DNA from: Planococcaceae bacterium UBA3370
GTDB lineage: Bacteria; Bacillota; Bacilli; Bacillales_A; Planococcaceae
NCBI GenBank assembly: GCA_002360295.1
Contig: DEQI01000232.1
Span: forward strand, 1-7,944
Length of the DNA stretch: 7,944 nt
Reading direction: 5' to 3'
This document shows, one piece after another, positions 5,647-7,944 of the stretch (position 1 is the first letter of the stretch; each line of letters opens with the position of its first letter). Both the position numbers and the translations under genes were made by a program. Under the pieces are notes generated by a model. That model did not search any database and was not told the DNA's origin. It saw only the letters and a program-made list of their open reading frames with translations.

Positions 5647-6396
5647 TTATTCCGTATGTTCAGAAAAATATTTGCGCCCAATATATGTTTGGAGTATTAA
5701 TAAAAGTCCTCCGACAGACCAATAAAGCGGGAGGGCTGCCATAGATGTAAAGGAAATAATAACAATCATGATTGGTGAAATATACATAAACATTTTCATT
5801 TGTGCTTTTTGCGACTCTGGCACTGTCCACAATGACACTTGTGCTTGTACCATATAAACAATACCCGCAATAATTGTCATAGCAATATCAGGTGAACCTA
5901 AACTAAACCATAAAAACTCATGCGTCTTTACATCTGCAGAATATCTGATGGCAAAATATAGTCCCATAATAATTGGGGTTTGGATAATGATTGGCAAACA
6001 CCCCATGTTTAATGGATTAATATTATGTTCTCTATATAAAGACATCATTTCTTGTTGATACTGCATTTGCTCTTCTTTTGTTTTTGCTTCTTTCATTTTA
6101 GCCTGAATTTCTTCCATTTTAGGCTTCACAATATCCATTTTCGACTTCATCTTCGACTGGGCGCGATAATTTTTCAACATAAATGGCATGAGTATTAAAC
6201 GAATGCCGATTGTTATCGCAATAATAGCTAAACCATAACTACCATTAAAAACACTGTTTCCTAAAAACTCTAGTAAGAAATTCATCGGTCTAACAAAAAC
6301 ATTAAAAAATATGCCTTCCTGATTTTCAACAGATTGACAACCGCTTAGAATAAATAATAAACTTCCCAGCATTGAAAATAGTACTATTTTTTTCAT
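5647..6396 (-). CDS. yidC: Membrane protein insertase YidC/Oxa1 family, YidC2 (YqjG)-like lipoprotein
   Basis: This 249-residue insertase helps place proteins into the cytoplasmic membrane, alone or with SecYEG. It opens with a lipoprotein signal (residues 1-19) and lipobox LSGC, making Cys20 the predicted lipidated residue. The core follows: TM1 near 51-74 with the conserved groove arginine Arg66 in TIGIRLILMP, a charged cytoplasmic hairpin (about 75-125, KMKSKMDIVKPKMEE and similar), the family segment NINPLNMGCLPIIIQTPIIMGLYFAIR (split by the second span, 125-151), and spans near 171-188, 205-220 and 221-240. The NPLxMGCLP wording and short tail fit YqjG-type YidC2 better than SpoIIIJ. It lacks the long basic C-terminus found in many YidC proteins, ending RKYFSEHTE. 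The start ATG has AGGTGA five bases upstream. Its 5' leader is too short for a MifM-like sensor peptide. Confidence 0.93.
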   Translation of the reverse strand: MKKIVLFSMLGSLLFILSGCQSVENQEGIFFNVFVRPMNFLLEFLGNSVFNGSYGLAIIAITIGIRLILMPFMLKNYRAQSKMKSKMDIVKPKMEEIQAKMKEAKTKEEQMQYQQEMMSLYREHNINPLNMGCLPIIIQTPIIMGLYFAIRYSADVKTHEFLWFSLGSPDIAMTIIAGIVYMVQAQVSLWTVPESQKAQMKMFMYISPIMIVIISFTSMAALPLYWSVGGLLLILQTYIGRKYFSEHTE

Positions 6397-6428
6397 TTTT
6401 TCACCTACAATCTAGTATCGCTAAATGC

Positions 6429-6457
6429 AGTATACAGCAATAGCTTCTGACACTCAA
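6429..6457 (-). promoter_or_regulatory. Sigma-A promoter of yidC
   Basis: TTGAGT (6457-6452) and TATACT (6434-6429) are spaced by exactly 17 bases on the minus strand. Transcription would start near 6422, about 26 bases before the ATG. This separates yidC from the AraC-family gene upstream, which has its own terminator. Confidence 0.6.
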
Positions 6458-6512
6458 TTTTCCAACATAAAGAAATATTCTCCACTACCCAACAATCCCT
6501 TATTTTTCACAT

Positions 6513-6546
6513 AAAAAAGACTGAACCGTAAGCATACGGATCAGTC
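6513..6546 (-). terminator. Intrinsic terminator of the AraC-family gene
   Basis: GACTGA-T-CCGTA and TACGG-T-TCAGTC pair on the minus strand as 11 base pairs with one central T-T mismatch and a four-base loop, followed by six T residues. It begins 12 bases after the stop codon of the regulator gene. Confidence 0.85.
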
Positions 6547-6558
6547 CATATTATGATT

Positions 6559-7353
6559 TTAAACTTTTTCATAGCCCATTTCACTAATTTCAAAACGATA
6601 AAATTCATGATGCAATTCATCACGAAAATGCTTCGGTGTCACGCCCGTATATTTCTTAAATATACGGGTGAAATAACTTTGATTACAGAAATGAAATTGA
6701 TCCGAAATCGAAGTAATACTTTTGTTTGTATGACGTAAATAATATTGCGATTCTTCCACACGGCGCACATTTAAATATTCAACTAGAGTAATTCCCACAT
6801 GTTCCCTGAAAATACGAGATAGATGACTCGTACTAATATGGAAATTATTTGCGATACTTTCTACAGTTAAATCCTTTTCTAATTCATCATTAATATACAT
6901 AATGACTTTGTTTACTGTTTGATGGCGGAAAGTTGGTTGCTTACGATCTGCGATAAAGTAAACGTAAAAATCGATTAAATCATCCGCAAATTGTAGAAAT
7001 TCCGCATCTCTCATCTTATTTTCAATCATATCTGCACAAGCTAAATTAAATGCAAAAGCTTTTTTGGATGGTACTTGATTATCAAGTAACTTGCGTGCAA
7101 CTATTGAGGATAAAGTAATAAAGTAATGACGCACTACTTTAATCACTTGCTTGCCAAAACGAGCAGTTAAAATATCGATGATTTCATGTAATGATTTTTT
7201 TGCTTTAGCTACTTCTAAATGATAAATTTCAAAAAGCAATTTCGATTCAATTGCAAAAAAATCCTCTATCCCACTATATTGGTTAATATTATCGATTTCT
7301 TGAAAATACCTTTTCGAAATTGTTTCCGATATTGAATGTTGATGTAGTTGCAT
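6559..7353 (-). CDS. AraC/XylS-family transcriptional regulator
   Basis: The product has 264 residues with the double helix-turn-helix of AraC regulators at the C-terminus. The first unit is near 161-187 (DLTVESIANNFHISTSHLSR, then IFREHVG). The second is near 212-244 (SITSISDQFHFCNQSYFTR, then IFKKYTGVTPKHFR), ending in the usual F-KK-G-TP--FR signature. The region before it (1-140) is an all-helical-looking, Lys/Phe-rich domain that I do not recognise. It is not an obvious cupin or a two-component receiver with a phosphorylatable aspartate, so the signal is unknown. The start ATG has only a weak site upstream (GATGGGA, six bases before it). The gene has its own terminator and is not co-transcribed with yidC in any evident way. 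The targets are not visible. Autoregulation through the inverted repeat at 7468-7559 is possible. Confidence 0.9.
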   Translation of the reverse strand: MQLHQHSISETISKRYFQEIDNINQYSGIEDFFAIESKLLFEIYHLEVAKAKKSLHEIIDILTARFGKQVIKVVRHYFITLSSIVARKLLDNQVPSKKAFAFNLACADMIENKMRDAEFLQFADDLIDFYVYFIADRKQPTFRHQTVNKVIMYINDELEKDLTVESIANNFHISTSHLSRIFREHVGITLVEYLNVRRVEESQYYLRHTNKSITSISDQFHFCNQSYFTRIFKKYTGVTPKHFRDELHHEFYRFEISEMGYEKV

Positions 7354-7867
7354 TGATTATCCCATCTTTCTTTCAGAATGCTTCTGCATATTTTTCAAAA
7401 TTTATTTAAAGATAAATCCTATGTACTGAAAAAGATTACTGGAAATAGTCCGAACACCATTTGTTTGCTGTAGTTATTAATTTTACAATTAAACTTGCAA
7501 AATACTTAATATAACCGTATGTTTTTATTAAATAAACGAACAAAATTTACTAACTACAGTGAATATTACCATAATTTATGATTTTATATCAACTTAAATT
7601 TCAATTTTTAGTAGTTCGATTATCTCATGAAAAATTTTTACTACTTTTGAAATTACCTAATTCTATATTCTCAATTGTTAGCATCTCGTTTCAAGTTATT
7701 AGAAAACAAACAATAAAAAGGCAAATTTTGGTTGAGTTATACTTGGTTTTTTATCAATAAAGAAAGAAATTTGTTGAATATTGTTAAATCTTATTCTAGT
7801 CTATTTATAGAAATATGTAGTAAAATAGAGGTAATTATTTAAAATGCTTAAAAAGAGGTGTTATAAA
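7354..7867. other. AT-rich intergenic region without a convincing gene
   Basis: These 514 bases separate the minus-strand AraC gene from the divergent plus-strand gene at 7868. They hold an inverted repeat (7468-7559) and a palindromic TTGCAA (7495-7500) that could serve as a -35 on either strand (plus: TATGTT at 7518, 17 bases away; minus: TAACTA at 7476-7471, 18 bases away). From about 7560 to 7850 the sequence is very AT-rich, with TAAAAT at 7821-7826 as a possible -10 for the right-hand gene. Stops are frequent, and the one longer open stretch (7578-7760) has no ribosome binding site and a composition typical of AT-rich noise. Confidence 0.6.
7468..7559. repeat. Inverted repeat CTGTAGTTA / TAACTACAG upstream of the AraC gene
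   Basis: CTGTAGTTA (7468-7476) and TAACTACAG (7551-7559) are perfect inverse complements 74 bases apart. Weaker matching continues inward through TTAATTTT and AAATTTTA. The left arm overlaps a candidate minus-strand -10 for the AraC gene. It may be a pair of regulator half-sites, the ends of a small decayed element, or chance in AT-rich DNA. Confidence 0.45.
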
Positions 7868-7944
7868 GTGGATCCAAAACAAATAGAAGAAATCATGGAT
7901 ATAATTAAAGAATTTTTCCCGGAAAACACGTCTATTGCTATTTC
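7868..7944 (+). CDS. 5' end of an unidentified gene running off the window
   Basis: A GTG at 7868 is preceded after seven bases by a good ribosome binding site (AAGAGGTG, 7853-7860), and the frame stays open to the window edge. The 25 complete codons begin MDPKQIEEIMDIIKEFFPEN and continue TSIAI, acidic and helical without a signal peptide. The opening reminds me of cytoplasmic sensor modules at the N-terminus of some Bacillales signalling proteins, but the stretch is too short to assign a family. A possible -10 (TAAAAT, 7821-7826) lies upstream, with no clear -35. Confidence 0.7.
   Translation, partial: MDPKQIEEIMDIIKEFFPENTSIAI

Noticed and set aside
5604..5681. Longer start for the 81-aa membrane protein at ATG 5681
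   Set aside because: It would overlap the end of yidC and translate through the terminator hairpin, and it lacks a ribosome binding site, while ATG 5603 has a perfect one.
6397..6512. MifM-like sensor peptide upstream of yidC
   Set aside because: The likely promoter at 6429-6457 leaves a leader of only about 26 bases. The frames upstream are a few codons long with no arrest-like sequence.
7578..7760. Open frame of 60 codons on the plus strand in the AT-rich gap
   Set aside because: It has no ribosome binding site, its Leu/Ile/Phe-rich composition is expected from AT-rich DNA, and it shows no recognisable motif.
1..7944. CRISPR array, tRNA/rRNA genes, transposase, prophage or defence genes
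   Set aside because: No regularly spaced repeats, cloverleaf-like sequence, DDE-type enzyme, integrase or nuclease/toxin gene was seen on either strand.

Overview
The window reads as chromosomal DNA of an AT-rich, low-GC Gram-positive of the order Bacillales. The evidence is strong Shine-Dalgarno sequences, frequent TTG and GTG starts, intrinsic terminators ending in T runs, and proteins whose closest remembered relatives are Bacillus ones (ClsA, YwqG, YidC2/YqjG, Bmr/Blt-type drug efflux). A degenerate intergenic repeat at about 5248-5324 also resembles an element I remember from Bacillus and Lysinibacillus genomes. Lysinibacillus or Solibacillus (Planococcaceae) is my best guess at genus level. 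That is inference from protein and repeat 'feel', not a search result.

Layout. On the left edge is the 5' end of an unrecognised minus-strand gene, divergent from a plus-strand DHA1-type MFS exporter (461-1621). The exporter ends in a strong hairpin (1634-1678). Behind it lies what looks like the end of a tiny minus-strand gene broken in a poly-A run (1703-1787). Next come two plus-strand genes that appear to be separate transcription units: a DUF1963/YwqG-family protein (1888-2661, TTG start) and a cardiolipin synthase with two HKD motifs (2800-4257). A 16-bp hairpin (4286-4322) separates cls from the convergent minus-strand block.

The minus-strand block, listed by falling coordinate (its own 5' to 3' order), holds an AraC-family regulator (7353-6559) with its own terminator. 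After it comes a YidC2-type lipoprotein insertase (6396-5647) with its own promoter, then a terminator fused to the ribosome binding site of an 81-aa three-helix membrane protein (5603-5358). The truncated repeat follows, and then a membrane-anchored M15B (VanY/LdcB-type) carboxypeptidase (5170-4334). To the right of the AraC gene is a 514-base AT-rich gap with a 9-bp inverted repeat, then the start of a plus-strand gene (7868 onward) that runs off the window.

Functionally most genes concern the cell envelope: phospholipid synthesis (cls), membrane protein insertion (yidC), peptidoglycan peptide trimming (M15B) and efflux (MFS). They look like neighbours with separate promoters and terminators rather than one pathway operon. 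I see no defence island, CRISPR array, prophage, transposase, tRNA or rRNA, and no convincing new system. The observations most worth checking are the terminator/RBS fusion between yidC and the 81-aa gene, the frameshifted micro-ORF, the two hairpins of related sequence, the truncated repeat beside the carboxypeptidase promoter, and the inverted repeat upstream of the AraC gene.
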